NCBI GenBank assembly: GCA_900316355.1
Contig: ONCQ01000007.1
Coordinates: 34,901-98,900 of the forward strand
Origin: an uncultured Prevotellaceae bacterium
Lineage (GTDB): Bacteria > Bacteroidota > Bacteroidia > Bacteroidales > Bacteroidaceae
Length of the DNA: 64,000 nucleotides
Direction of reading: 5' to 3'
Made by a program: the position numbers and the translations under genes. Shown piece after piece: positions 18,027 through 26,516 of the stretch; positions within the stretch are counted from its first letter, which is position 1; each line of letters opens with the position of its first letter. Under the pieces are notes generated by a model that was not told where the DNA came from, made no database searches, and saw only the letters and a program-made list of their open reading frames with translations.

Positions 18027-18683
18027 TTAGCGGGTGATATCAATGGGGAAACCGTCGCCGTCGGCAGAGGGCTCTGCTGTGGGGAGACTGTCGTCGGGGA
18101 GCTCCGTGGCTTCGGCCTCACGGGCCTCGGCCATCGCTGCCTCGCGGGCCAGTTCGGCATCATAGAGGCGACGGTAGCGGTAGAAACGGAAACCGAAGAT
18201 GAACTCGATGACGCCGTAGAAGATATAGGCGCTGCCCAGGATGAGGAAGGGTATCGACGCGGCCTCAATGGGGCGCAGCAGAATGAAGATGCCGGTGGCG
18301 ATGATGAGCAGCGGCATCACAAACAACGACCACGTCAGCGGCGCAAAGTGGCGGTTGCTGATGAGGCTGACAATCTGTCCGATACCCACGAGGCACAACA
18401 GCACACCCAGCACATACATCAGGATGTTCACAAACTGCAGGGGCAACAGCAACAGCAGTACGCCCAGCGCCATGCTGCCTAACCCCACGATGGGGAATAC
18501 CGGACGGAAACCGGTGGCGCGAGCCTTGGTGGTGAAGTAGCCGATGAAGGCGATGAGGCCTGAGAGGGTGAACAGGCCGCCGATAATCTGTACTATCAGC
18601 ACCGTCATTTCTGTGGGATTGCTGACAAGCAGGATGCCTACAAGCAGGGCGCAGAGCGAACGAAAGATGGCACGGGTGAGCAT
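18027..18683 (-). CDS. HdeD-like DUF308 membrane protein
   Basis: 218 residues, hydrophobic with about six membrane helices in pairs (LCALLVGILLVSNPTEMTVL, IIGGLFTLSGLIAFIGYF, GLGSMALGVLLLLLPLQFV, VLGVLLCLVGIGQIVSLI and two more), the repeated pattern of the HdeD/DUF308 family. HdeD in enterics is linked to acid resistance; the role here is unknown. The tail after residue 175 is charged, with many Ala/Glu residues, and probably lies in the cytoplasm. It ends 16 bases before the EEP gene start on the same strand, so the two may be co-transcribed. Confidence 0.8.
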   Translation of the reverse strand: MLTRAIFRSLCALLVGILLVSNPTEMTVLIVQIIGGLFTLSGLIAFIGYFTTKARATGFRPVFPIVGLGSMALGVLLLLLPLQFVNILMYVLGVLLCLVGIGQIVSLISNRHFAPLTWSLFVMPLLIIATGIFILLRPIEAASIPFLILGSAYIFYGVIEFIFGFRFYRYRRLYDAELAREAAMAEAREAEATELPDDSLPTAEPSADGDGFPIDITR

Positions 18684-18734
18684 ATATGAAAATGAAAAGT
18701 GATAGAGTTAAAAGTGAAAAATGTTAATTTGGGG

Positions 18735-18742
18735 CAAAAGTA
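18735..18742 (-). promoter_or_regulatory. -7 box (TACTTTTG) for the HdeD-like gene
   Basis: Minus-strand TACTTTTG 52 bases before the start. The interval contains GTGAAAAATG simple repeats. Confidence 0.6.
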
Positions 18743-18857
18743 CACATTAATTTATATTTATGGGCAGAAAAGGGGGAAAAAGTGAGGGAAAACGTAAAAA
18801 ACACTCAATGGAGAGCCAATTTTTCACTTTTCATTTTCCATTTTTCACTTAAATCCG

Positions 18858-18865
18858 TACCTTTG
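18858..18865 (+). promoter_or_regulatory. -7 box (TACCTTTG) for the NIF3-like gene
   Basis: TACCTTTGC 24 bases before the GTG start at 18889, divergent from the HdeD promoter. Confidence 0.7.
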
Positions 18866-18888
18866 CACCGCAAAAGCGACAACAAGAC

Positions 18889-19686
18889 GTGAAAATCAAG
18901 GAAATTATCGCTGCCCTTGAACGATTCGCGCCTCTGCCCTTACAGGAAGACTATGATAATGCCGGCCTGCAATGCGGATTGACAGAGACGGAGGTTTCAG
19001 GGGCATTATTGTGTCTGGATGTGACCGAGGAGGTGCTTCGTGAAGCCATCGACTTGGGTTGCAACCTCATCGTGAGCCATCATCCGCTGCTCTTCCGCGG
19101 CGTGAAGCAGGTGACGGACTCGACACTTGTGCAGCGCTGTCTGCGCATGGCCATCCAGAACGACCTCTGCATCTATTCCGCCCACACCAACCTCGACAAT
19201 GCCGAGGACGGCGTGAACTTCAAGATGGCCGAGAAACTCGGACTCATCGACGTGCAGCTGCTGTCGCCACGCGCTGTCAGCGTAGGTGCACGGCAGGTGA
19301 AAGGCGGCAGCGGTGTCATCGGCTACCTTCCCGAGGGCGAGGACTCGCTCGCCTTCCTGCAACGCGTTAAGCAGGCCTTCAAGGTAGAGGCTCTGCAGCA
19401 CAACCAGCTGTTGGCACGCCCCATACAGAGTGTCGTCATCTGTGGCGGCGCGGGTGACTTCGTCCTGGACGAGGCCCTGTCGGCCGATGCCGACGCCTTC
19501 CTCACCGGCGAGATGCACTACCATGTGTGGTTCGGCCACGAACAGGAGCTGCAGATAGCGGTGCTCGGACACTACGAAAGCGAACAGTTCACCCGCGAGA
19601 TATTCCGCACCGTCATCGAGGAGGTGGCTCCCCAGCTGCCAGTCTATGACACGGAAGTGATGACGAACCCAATCAAAATCTTATAA
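18889..19686 (+). CDS. NIF3-like dinuclear metal-centre protein (YbgI family)
   Basis: 265 residues, GTG start set by the promoter spacing. Family marks: PLPLQEDYDNAGLQCG at the start, the metal-binding IVSHHPLLFRGVKQ near residue 65, YSAHTNLDNAEDGVNF near 100, and a C-terminal GEMHYHVWF / LGHYESEQFT pair completing the metal site. Members are often named GTP cyclohydrolase 1 type 2, but a firm cellular reaction is not established. The next gene starts 26 bases later and is the usual neighbour in Bacteroidetes. Confidence 0.88.
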   Translation: MKIKEIIAALERFAPLPLQEDYDNAGLQCGLTETEVSGALLCLDVTEEVLREAIDLGCNLIVSHHPLLFRGVKQVTDSTLVQRCLRMAIQNDLCIYSAHTNLDNAEDGVNFKMAEKLGLIDVQLLSPRAVSVGARQVKGGSGVIGYLPEGEDSLAFLQRVKQAFKVEALQHNQLLARPIQSVVICGGAGDFVLDEALSADADAFLTGEMHYHVWFGHEQELQIAVLGHYESEQFTREIFRTVIEEVAPQLPVYDTEVMTNPIKIL

Positions 19687-19712
19687 TCTTTAAACTTTAA
19701 ACTATAAATATA

Positions 19713-20528
19713 ATGGCAAGAGAAAAGAAAGATCCGCAGGATCTCAGTATTGAAGAGAAACTGAAGAACCTGTACCAGCTCCAGACGATGCTCTCGGAGA
19801 TTGACAAGATCAAAACCCTCCGTGGTGAACTGCCCCTGGAGGTGCAGGACCTCGAGGATGAAATCGAAGGCCTCACCACTCGCATCGAGAAGATCCAGGG
19901 TGAGATTGCCACCTTGCAGGACGAGGTGGCACGCCGTCGTGTAGGAATGCAGGACAACAACGCCAACATCGAGCGCTACACCAGCCAGCTGGACAATGTG
20001 CGTAACAACCGCGAGTACGAGAACCTGACCAAGGAAATCGAGTACCTGCAGCTGGACAACCAACTCAACGAGAAGAAGATCCGCGAGGCCAACACCTCCA
20101 TCGAGAACAAGCAGGAGGAGATCCGTCGCTGCTCTGACAATGTCACAGAGCGCCGTACTGACCTCGACATCAAGAAGAGCGAGCTCGATGAGATTATCTC
20201 CGAGACACGTGCCGAGGAGGAGAAGCTGCGCGAGAAGAGCAAGAGCCTCGAGGCCACCATCGAGCCCCGTCTGCTCAGCGCCTTCAAGCGCATCCGCAAG
20301 AACTCACGCAACGGCCTTGGCGTCGTCTATGTGCAGCGTGATGCCTGTGGCGGCTGCTTCAACAAGATTCCGCCCCAGCGCCAACTCGACATCCGCATGC
20401 GCAAGAAAATTATCGTCTGCGAGTACTGCGGACGCATCATGATAGACCCCGAACTCGCCGGCGTGCAGGTGCAGAAACCCGCAGAGGAGAAGCCCAAGCG
20501 TCGCAGCCGCAAGAAGGCAGAGGATTAA
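19713..20528 (+). CDS. Coiled-coil protein with C4 zinc ribbon
   Basis: 271 residues. Residues 10-190 are a long coiled coil of charged heptads (IEEKLKNLYQLQTMLSEIDK; QEEIRRCSDNVTERRTDLD). Near residue 200 comes a basic bridge (LLSAFKRIRKNSRNGLGVVY), then a four-cysteine ribbon ACGGCFNKI...VCEYCGRIM. This is the PF02591-type family found beside NIF3-like genes. It is thought to bind nucleic acid or protein partners; the function is not settled. The lysine-rich tail (KPKRRSRKKAED) may bind RNA or DNA. Confidence 0.86.
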   Translation: MAREKKDPQDLSIEEKLKNLYQLQTMLSEIDKIKTLRGELPLEVQDLEDEIEGLTTRIEKIQGEIATLQDEVARRRVGMQDNNANIERYTSQLDNVRNNREYENLTKEIEYLQLDNQLNEKKIREANTSIENKQEEIRRCSDNVTERRTDLDIKKSELDEIISETRAEEEKLREKSKSLEATIEPRLLSAFKRIRKNSRNGLGVVYVQRDACGGCFNKIPPQRQLDIRMRKKIIVCEYCGRIMIDPELAGVQVQKPAEEKPKRRSRKKAED

Positions 20529-20617
20529 GTCCTATCTATAAAGAGTTTGTGCTACCCTCTATAGAGACTACGCGAGGTCTCTATAGAGGGTACGCTTAGT
20601 CTCTATAGAGGGGTGAA
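20529..20617. repeat. Array of CTCTATAGAG palindromes at exact 22-base spacing
   Basis: Palindrome centres fall at 20539.5 (decayed), 20561.5, 20583.5 and 20605.5, that is, every 22 bases. The last three are built on CTCTATAGAG; the linkers (ACTACGCGAGGT, GGTACGCTTAGT) vary. It lies between the zinc-ribbon gene and the rpsA promoter. The same CTCTATAG word and spacing recur at 47085-47150. Confidence 0.85.
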
Positions 20618-20716
20618 AGCCGTATATGCATTGAGCACAACAAGACAATTTGGAAAAAATAAAGACAAAAACGCAAAAACTTTAAACTTGAAACCTGAAA
20701 ATTGAAACTTTTTTCG

Positions 20717-20724
20717 TACCTTTG
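20717..20724 (+). promoter_or_regulatory. -7 box (TACCTTTG) for rpsA
   Basis: TACCTTTGCG with a TTG at about -33 (AAAATTGAAACTTTT). Start codon follows after 67 bases. Confidence 0.72.
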
Positions 20725-20791
20725 CGCCCGACTTTCTAAACAACATAAAGTCTAACGTTATCAAACATTCCATTTTTATTTAATTAACCCT

Positions 20792-22585
20792 ATGTCAAAC
20801 TTAACAAACATTCAGCCCCTCGAGGACTTCGATTGGGAAGGTTACGAGAAGGGCGCCGCTCAGACTGAGCAAAGCCGCGATGATCAGGCTGCGGCCTACG
20901 AAAAGAGCCTGACAGGCGTTGCTGATCACGATGTCGTAGAAGGTACGGTCATCAGCATCAACAAGCGCGAGGTGGTGGTGAACATCGGCTACAAGAGCGA
21001 TGGTATCATCTCTGCCGCTGAATTCCGCTACAACCCCGACCTGAAGGTGGGTGACAAAGTGGAGGTTTACATTGAGAACCAGGAAGACAAGAAAGGTCAG
21101 CTTATCCTCTCTCACAAGAAGGCACGCGCAGCGAAGAGCTGGGATCGCGTCAATGCCGCTCTCGAGAACGAGGAGATTATCAAGGGCTTTATCAAGTGCC
21201 GCACGAAGGGTGGTATGATTGTCGATGTCTTCGGCGTAGAGGCTTTCCTGCCCGGCAGCCAGATTGACGTGAAGCCCATCCGCGACTACGATGTGTTCGT
21301 GGGCAAGACCATGGAGTTCAAGATCGTGAAGATCAACCAGGACTACCGCAATGTCGTTGTCAGCCACAAGGCACTCATCGAGGCCGAGCTCGAACAGCAG
21401 AAGAAGGAGATCATTTCCAAGCTGGAGAAGGGTCAGGTGCTCGAGGGTACCGTCAAGAACATCACCTCCTACGGTGTCTTCATCGACCTGGGTGGCGTGG
21501 ATGGTCTCGTACACATCACAGACCTCAGCTGGGGCCGCGTCAGCGATCCGCATGAGGTGGTGGAACTCGACCAGAAGCTCAACGTGGTTATCCTCGACTT
21601 CGACGAGGAGAAGAAGCGCATCGCTCTCGGTCTGAAGCAGCTCACCCCGCATCCCTGGGATGCTCTCGATCCCAACCTCAAGGTTGGCGACAAGGTGAAG
21701 GGTAAGGTTGTCGTGATGGCTGACTACGGCGCATTCATCGAGGTAGCTCCCGGCGTGGAGGGCCTTATCCACGTCAGCGAGATGTCTTGGAGCCAGCACC
21801 TGCGCAGCGCTCAGGACTTCATGAAGGTGGGCGACGAGGTAGAAGCCGTCATCCTGACCCTCGACCGCGAGGAGCGCAAGATGTCTCTCGGCATCAAGCA
21901 GCTGAAGGAAGATCCCTGGGAGAGCATCGAAGTGAAGTACCCCGTTGGCAGCAAGCACACCGCTCGCGTACGTAACTTTACTAACTTCGGTGTCTTCGTA
22001 GAGCTCGAGGAAGGCGTGGATGGCCTCATTCACATCAGCGACCTCAGCTGGACGAAGAAGGTGAAGCACCCCAGCGAGTTCACCAAGATTGGCGATGAGA
22101 TTGAGGTCGTCGTCCTGGAAATCGACAAGGAGAATCGTCGTCTCAGCCTCGGCCACAAGCAGCTGGAAGAGAATCCTTGGGATGTCTTTGAGACCGTATT
22201 CACACGCGACAGCGTGCACGAGGGCACCATCACAGAGTTGCTCGACAAGGGTGCTGTCATCCAGCTCGAGTACGGCGTGGAAGGCTTCGCTACTCCCAAG
22301 CACCTCGTGAAGGAGGACGGCAGCCAGGCTCAGCAGGGCGAGAAGCTGCAGTTCAAGGTTATCGAGTTCAACAAGGAGAGCAAGCGCATCATCCTCAGCC
22401 ACAGCCGCATCTTCGAAGATGCCGCTCGTACCGAGCAGCGTGAGGCTCGCAAGGCTGAGCGTGCTGCCACCAAGCGCCCCGCTAAGGAAGCACAGCCCGC
22501 TATCCAGAACCAGGCCGCCAGCACCACACTCGGTGATATCGACGCACTGGCTGAGCTGAAGGCTAAGCTGGAAAAGGGCGAATAA
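20792..22585 (+). CDS. rpsA: 30S ribosomal protein S1
   Basis: 597 residues. S1 binds mRNA on the small subunit, which matters in a phylum that largely lacks Shine-Dalgarno sites. About six S1 OB-fold repeats of roughly 85 residues are visible, each with the hallmark GxxxGxVxxIxxxGxFVxL...GLVHxSxLSW pattern: GTVKNITSYGVFIDLGGVDG, GLVHITDLSWGR, GLIHVSEMSW, GLIHISDLSWTK. The first and last repeats are more diverged. The tail from about residue 550 is rich in Ala, Glu and Arg. It starts downstream of a strong promoter and converges with the next gene, whose stop is one base away. Confidence 0.96.
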   Translation: MSNLTNIQPLEDFDWEGYEKGAAQTEQSRDDQAAAYEKSLTGVADHDVVEGTVISINKREVVVNIGYKSDGIISAAEFRYNPDLKVGDKVEVYIENQEDKKGQLILSHKKARAAKSWDRVNAALENEEIIKGFIKCRTKGGMIVDVFGVEAFLPGSQIDVKPIRDYDVFVGKTMEFKIVKINQDYRNVVVSHKALIEAELEQQKKEIISKLEKGQVLEGTVKNITSYGVFIDLGGVDGLVHITDLSWGRVSDPHEVVELDQKLNVVILDFDEEKKRIALGLKQLTPHPWDALDPNLKVGDKVKGKVVVMADYGAFIEVAPGVEGLIHVSEMSWSQHLRSAQDFMKVGDEVEAVILTLDREERKMSLGIKQLKEDPWESIEVKYPVGSKHTARVRNFTNFGVFVELEEGVDGLIHISDLSWTKKVKHPSEFTKIGDEIEVVVLEIDKENRRLSLGHKQLEENPWDVFETVFTRDSVHEGTITELLDKGAVIQLEYGVEGFATPKHLVKEDGSQAQQGEKLQFKVIEFNKESKRIILSHSRIFEDAARTEQREARKAERAATKRPAKEAQPAIQNQAASTTLGDIDALAELKAKLEKGE

Positions 22586-22586
22586 G

Positions 22587-24329
22587 CTAACGCACTACCA
22601 TCTTTCTCCCGCGGCTGACATAAATGCCGCGGGGCAAAGATTTCACTTTATCGATGCGACGACCAGAGATGTCATAGATGTCAACGGTGGTCGCATCGCT
22701 GTTTTCTGCCGGTAGGCTGTCGATGTGCGTGGTGCGGCCCCATTCATCGGTAAAGGCAGAGTGCATCTTTACTCCGTAGGCACCTGTGGGGGCTGTGATG
22801 TAGGCTGTGAAGGCGTTGAGGGTCGCCGTGCTGCTGCCGCGCATCAGTGCGCCGGCTCCATTCACGATGCCCAGGAGCCCGCTCATGGGGAAGGCGGCGG
22901 AGAAGTTGGAGGTCATCGTCCAGTCCTCATAGCTGCTGCCATCGGGTGCCGCTGCAGCGCTGTAACCTTTCTGGGCGGCGAGCGTCTGGGGCGTAGCAGT
23001 GGGGAGCTCGATGTCCGTCCACGAGGGGTCGGCAAGTGTCTCACCAAGGTGTAGGATATAAGGCTCACAGGCGTTGATGTGGCCGCTGGCAATCTTCTCG
23101 AAGAACAGCGTGTAGCCGTCGTGAGGGTTGTAGGTCACGCTGGCGAGCTGTGCCACCCAGTCATCTTCGGAGCTACGGCCCGTGAGGGTTTCCACGGTGG
23201 TGGCGAAGGGTAGTGCTATGGTGTTGTAGCCTGCGGCGAAGGTGCGATGCAGCGTCACGCGTTCATAGTGGTCTGCATCATAGCCGTTGGCAGCGGGCTC
23301 CAGGGTGACCGTATTGGGCTTCTCCTCGAAGACTGCGTAGTAGGTAACAACGGTGGGGCTGCCGGAACTCTCGGAATCGTAGGTGTAGCTTGGAGCTTGG
23401 AACTCGGCATCGGTGCTGACATAGTTGGCATCGCTGAGGTTACGCTTCCAGCCTACGAAGGCGTAGCGCTGTGCGGCTACGGCGCGGTAGTAGGCTGTAG
23501 CGGTGGCATTGGCGGCGGTGGTGACACCGCTGTTGGTGGTAGCGTTGGAGTTGGTGGCATCGTCAAAGGAGGTGAAGCTGACGTAGGCGGAGCCGCCTGC
23601 GGTGGCAGAGGCGGTGGCACGTGTGTAGTAGGTCGTCTGCCCTACGCCCTTGACCGCGAAGGTGACGCTCTTGCCATTCATTGTGAGAGTGACAGTGCCG
23701 CTGTGTGCACCGGCGCGGGTGGGGGTGAAGGTCACGGGAATCTGCTGCCCTTCGCCAGTGGCCCCTACGGTCGTGGCAGTGATGGTGAAGTTGCCATCCG
23801 TGCAGCTGCCTGTGACCTGTTGGTTGTAAGTGGTGTTGTTGTAGTTGATGGCGGCGTTGAGTGTGGTGCTCTTGCGATTCGTCACCGTCCCGAAGTCCAG
23901 TTCCGTGGTGCTGGTGGAGAGGGTGGTGGCGCGGGTGACTTTTACGTCCTTGTAATATTTTTTGAGTGTGGCACCCGTCTTGGTGAGGAAACGGATATGG
24001 GTGACATCTGTCCCAATGGAATATGTGAACGTCTTATAGCTTGATGTGAGCGACGAGTTAATATAGTCCAACTGCGACCAGCTACTTCCTCCATCCTTGG
24101 AGGTCTCCACATAAAGACCATTTATACCCCAGCTGGCTTTCTTGGCCTGGAAGGTCAACGTGGCACCGGGACCTGATAGCGCTAGGGCGGGGCCCGTGGC
24201 AATCGTGTTCAGCGTCTCTTCTTTGGCATGTTCCAGCACATAGCTCGTGGTCTCTCCCCATGCCAGAGAGCGTAGGGGCATGAGGCTTATGATCAGAAAG
24301 AGGATGGTATGTAGTGTCCTTTGTTTCAT
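22587..24329 (-). CDS. Secreted beta-sandwich surface protein with C-terminal sorting motif (last gene of the DUF4493 operon)
   Basis: 580 residues from the ATG at 24329 (MKQRTLHTILFLIISLMPLR, signal peptide); an upstream in-frame ATG overlaps the previous gene. A thrombospondin-like or lectin-like start (SGPGATLTFQAKKASWGING) is followed by Ig-like beta domains (STTELDFGTVTNRKSTTLNA...PVTFTPTRAGAHSGTVTLTM), where extra material is added to the cell-surface stalk. The final residues (YDISGRRIDK...GIYVSRGRKMVVR) match the T9SS sorting tails of the PL11 and 1638-residue proteins. No catalytic motif is seen. It starts 4 bases after the preceding stop, so it is the last gene of the operon. Its partners suggest a surface or fibre component. 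Confidence 0.72.
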   Translation of the reverse strand: MKQRTLHTILFLIISLMPLRSLAWGETTSYVLEHAKEETLNTIATGPALALSGPGATLTFQAKKASWGINGLYVETSKDGGSSWSQLDYINSSLTSSYKTFTYSIGTDVTHIRFLTKTGATLKKYYKDVKVTRATTLSTSTTELDFGTVTNRKSTTLNAAINYNNTTYNQQVTGSCTDGNFTITATTVGATGEGQQIPVTFTPTRAGAHSGTVTLTMNGKSVTFAVKGVGQTTYYTRATASATAGGSAYVSFTSFDDATNSNATTNSGVTTAANATATAYYRAVAAQRYAFVGWKRNLSDANYVSTDAEFQAPSYTYDSESSGSPTVVTYYAVFEEKPNTVTLEPAANGYDADHYERVTLHRTFAAGYNTIALPFATTVETLTGRSSEDDWVAQLASVTYNPHDGYTLFFEKIASGHINACEPYILHLGETLADPSWTDIELPTATPQTLAAQKGYSAAAAPDGSSYEDWTMTSNFSAAFPMSGLLGIVNGAGALMRGSSTATLNAFTAYITAPTGAYGVKMHSAFTDEWGRTTHIDSLPAENSDATTVDIYDISGRRIDKVKSLPRGIYVSRGRKMVVR

Positions 24330-24333
24330 TGTC

Positions 24334-25734
24334 TTAATCGAATTGTCCATCGTGGGTGTCGTTGGCCACAGGGATGATGATACCAGTGGCGGGATGTGCC
24401 TTCAAGGTGATGGTGGTGTTGTAGCCTGCGCGGATGTCAATATAGCCTGTGGCAGGCGTCAGTCCCGTGGCATGGCTGCCAGCCTTTGCGGCGGCCGTGA
24501 TGGAGTAGGCGAGGGCTCCGCTGGCAGGGATGATGAAGTAGCAGGCCTCTTCGGTGCTGCTGAGGGTGATGCTGCGGTCGCCGTCGGAGAGCGTCAGCAC
24601 AGGTGCCTCGTAGAGGGCGGTGAAGCTCTCGTCGATAGCCATCATCAGGCGTGCGTTGCGAGGTTTTCCGAGGGCGATGCTCACGGGAGTCGTCTCGTTG
24701 ACCGTGATGGTGAACGGTTCCGAGGTACCCCGATACCAGGGGCTGCCATGCTCATGGTTTGCTGCCTCGCGGTTGTCGGCGGTCAGGGTGTAGGTGCCGG
24801 CATTCACCTTGGCGGTGCCGTCGGCGGCTACGTCGAGTACGAGGTCGTGGATGGTGGCGCCGCTGATGGTGGTGCCGTTGAGCGTGAACACATATTTTGA
24901 GAGGTCGGCGACTGCGCTTTCTGCACGCGTGGGGTAAAGGTCCGTGAACAGACCTGCCTGCGCCATCGTGAGTTGGAGTTGCCCTTTGACACCGGCACCG
25001 TCGATGTCGATGACTGCCTCGTCATCACCTTCGTAGGCATCATCACAGGTAAGGCTGACGCTGACACCGCCACTGATGTCTGATTTGATGCGCAGTGTGG
25101 AAACCGTTGCGGCTGCGCCGAGTGTCAGCTGCTGTGCCGCGGTAGTCTTGGTCTCGCCTGCGATGGTGTAGGTGATGGTGTAGGTCAGCGTTGTCAGTGG
25201 CGGGAAGAACGCCTCGCGCGACAGTGTGCCGTCGGCATAGGCGAAGGTGAGTTGTTTGGGTGCGCTGATGGTGAAGGCATCGATGATGCCCGAGAAGGCG
25301 GTGTAGTCGAGGCGCAACTTGGCGTTCTGCGCCCTGCCGCAAGCGACGTGTACGTAAGCCGTACCGCCCGCGCTCACCTCGATGTCGCTGGCTGTGCCGG
25401 TGTGGTAGGCCTCGCCCCAACCGCCGGCAGCGGCATTGGCAGCATCGGCATCGGCATGGCTGCGTACGCTGATGGTGTAGGTGCCCGGCTCGAAAGGTTG
25501 CGATGTCAGGGAGCTCCCGATTTGGTTGTCGTAGAGCGTGGTGCCGTCGGCCGTCACCACCGCGTACCAGTTGCTGATGTCTGCAACATCCTGCATGGCG
25601 CGCGTTGCGGCCACCTCGTCAGTCGCCACGCTCAGCGCGATATATCCCTTCCCGCCTCCGGGCGTGTTCTCCTCTTCCTGCTGGCAAGCCGTCAGGAGGA
25701 AGGCTACACATATTATATATATAATCTTTTTCAT
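24334..25734 (-). CDS. DUF4493-type surface lipoprotein
   Basis: 466 residues. Lipoprotein signal MKKIIYIICVAFLLTAC with Cys17. Then the operon's shared pattern: a beta strand GYIALSVAT and an Arg in VAATRAMQ (residues 44-46). After that, repeated units of GTYTISVRSHADA...AYHTGTASDIEVSAGGTAYVHVACGRAQNAKLRLDYT, the DUF4493 signature: a dose of body-plan beta sandwich with a 'tyrosine-gly' turn and a strand rich in Val and Asn. The repeat appears again near residue 300 (GTYTLTADNREAANHEHGSP). No enzyme motif. Spacing to both neighbours is 4-17 bases. Confidence 0.72.
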   Translation of the reverse strand: MKKIIYIICVAFLLTACQQEEENTPGGGKGYIALSVATDEVAATRAMQDVADISNWYAVVTADGTTLYDNQIGSSLTSQPFEPGTYTISVRSHADADAANAAAGGWGEAYHTGTASDIEVSAGGTAYVHVACGRAQNAKLRLDYTAFSGIIDAFTISAPKQLTFAYADGTLSREAFFPPLTTLTYTITYTIAGETKTTAAQQLTLGAAATVSTLRIKSDISGGVSVSLTCDDAYEGDDEAVIDIDGAGVKGQLQLTMAQAGLFTDLYPTRAESAVADLSKYVFTLNGTTISGATIHDLVLDVAADGTAKVNAGTYTLTADNREAANHEHGSPWYRGTSEPFTITVNETTPVSIALGKPRNARLMMAIDESFTALYEAPVLTLSDGDRSITLSSTEEACYFIIPASGALAYSITAAAKAGSHATGLTPATGYIDIRAGYNTTITLKAHPATGIIIPVANDTHDGQFD

Positions 25735-25751
25735 CTTGTTTATGTGGGTCT

Positions 25752-26516
25752 TTAATACAGCGTCACCTCTTTCACGATTTCCTCATACGTGTCATCATAG
25801 CTGATGCCGATGTTCAGCTTTGTGGGGTCGTCATCGCTCGCAAAGGAGTAGGTGACGTTATAGATGAGGCCCGCCTTGGGGTTCTCGTAGCTCTGTGTCT
25901 CCAGGTCATACGTCTCACCGTCGGTGTTCACCAGATGGAGCGTGAAGCGGAAACCGTTGCCGCTGGCGGGATCGAAGTAGGCTGTTTGTGAGGCCGTAAT
26001 CGGACAGGTACGGCCGCCGCCAGAGACCGTAAACTCACACGTGGGGAACCAGCTGCTGAAGAGCGCCGGCACGCTGTAGGTGACGCCGTAGTTCACCATT
26101 GGCACCTGCACGTTGAGGTAGGTCACCCAGTCCTCCTGCACGCTGAAGGGCTCCCGCACCTCATAGATGGCACTGCCGAGGCCTCCGTTGCTGCTCTCCC
26201 ATGTCTCTGCGTTCTCGCTGTAGGCGTGGAGGGTGTAGTTGGCCGGGATGAGGGAGAACTTGTCTGGCAGTGCTTCGCCTGCGGCATATTGATAGCCTCT
26301 ATAGACATTGCCATCGGAGGCCAGTATCTCGATGGCGAGGTCGCTGTCTATGGCGTTGCGCGTCTTGACAACAGCCCGCGGCACGTCCTTGCAGCTGATG
26401 TCGCTAAGGATGAGTGTGCCTTCTGCATGAGGCCCTGACTGCTCATCGGTGCAGCATGTCAGCAGCGTTGCGAGCATCAGGAGGAGTGCTGTATATGTCT
26501 TGTTCATCTTTGTCAT
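25752..26516 (-). CDS. DUF4493-like surface lipoprotein, short
   Basis: 254 residues. The start overlaps the upstream stop by four bases (ATGA), which suggests coupled translation; a second ATG at 26507 (MNKTYTALLL) is equally good. The signal ends LATLLTCC. The usual strand is present as GTLILSDIS, and the Arg site reads KTRNAID, which departs from the TRA/TRS of its sisters. The rest is beta-rich (GLGSAIYEVREPFSVQEDWV; GLIYNVTYSF) and ends in a short acidic tail (YDDTYEEIVKEVTLY). The family is inferred from context and pattern. Confidence 0.62.
   Translation of the reverse strand: MTKMNKTYTALLLMLATLLTCCTDEQSGPHAEGTLILSDISCKDVPRAVVKTRNAIDSDLAIEILASDGNVYRGYQYAAGEALPDKFSLIPANYTLHAYSENAETWESSNGGLGSAIYEVREPFSVQEDWVTYLNVQVPMVNYGVTYSVPALFSSWFPTCEFTVSGGGRTCPITASQTAYFDPASGNGFRFTLHLVNTDGETYDLETQSYENPKAGLIYNVTYSFASDDDPTKLNIGISYDDTYEEIVKEVTLY

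Noticed and set aside
18011-18268. An N-terminal extension of the EEP-family protein
   Set aside because: The Ser/Pro-rich extension is read from the other frame of the HdeD-like gene; the signal peptide starts at 18010.
20801-22402. A 533-codon minus-strand frame opposite rpsA
   Set aside because: Leu/Asp-rich shadow of the S1 repeats; it has no start signal or matching family.
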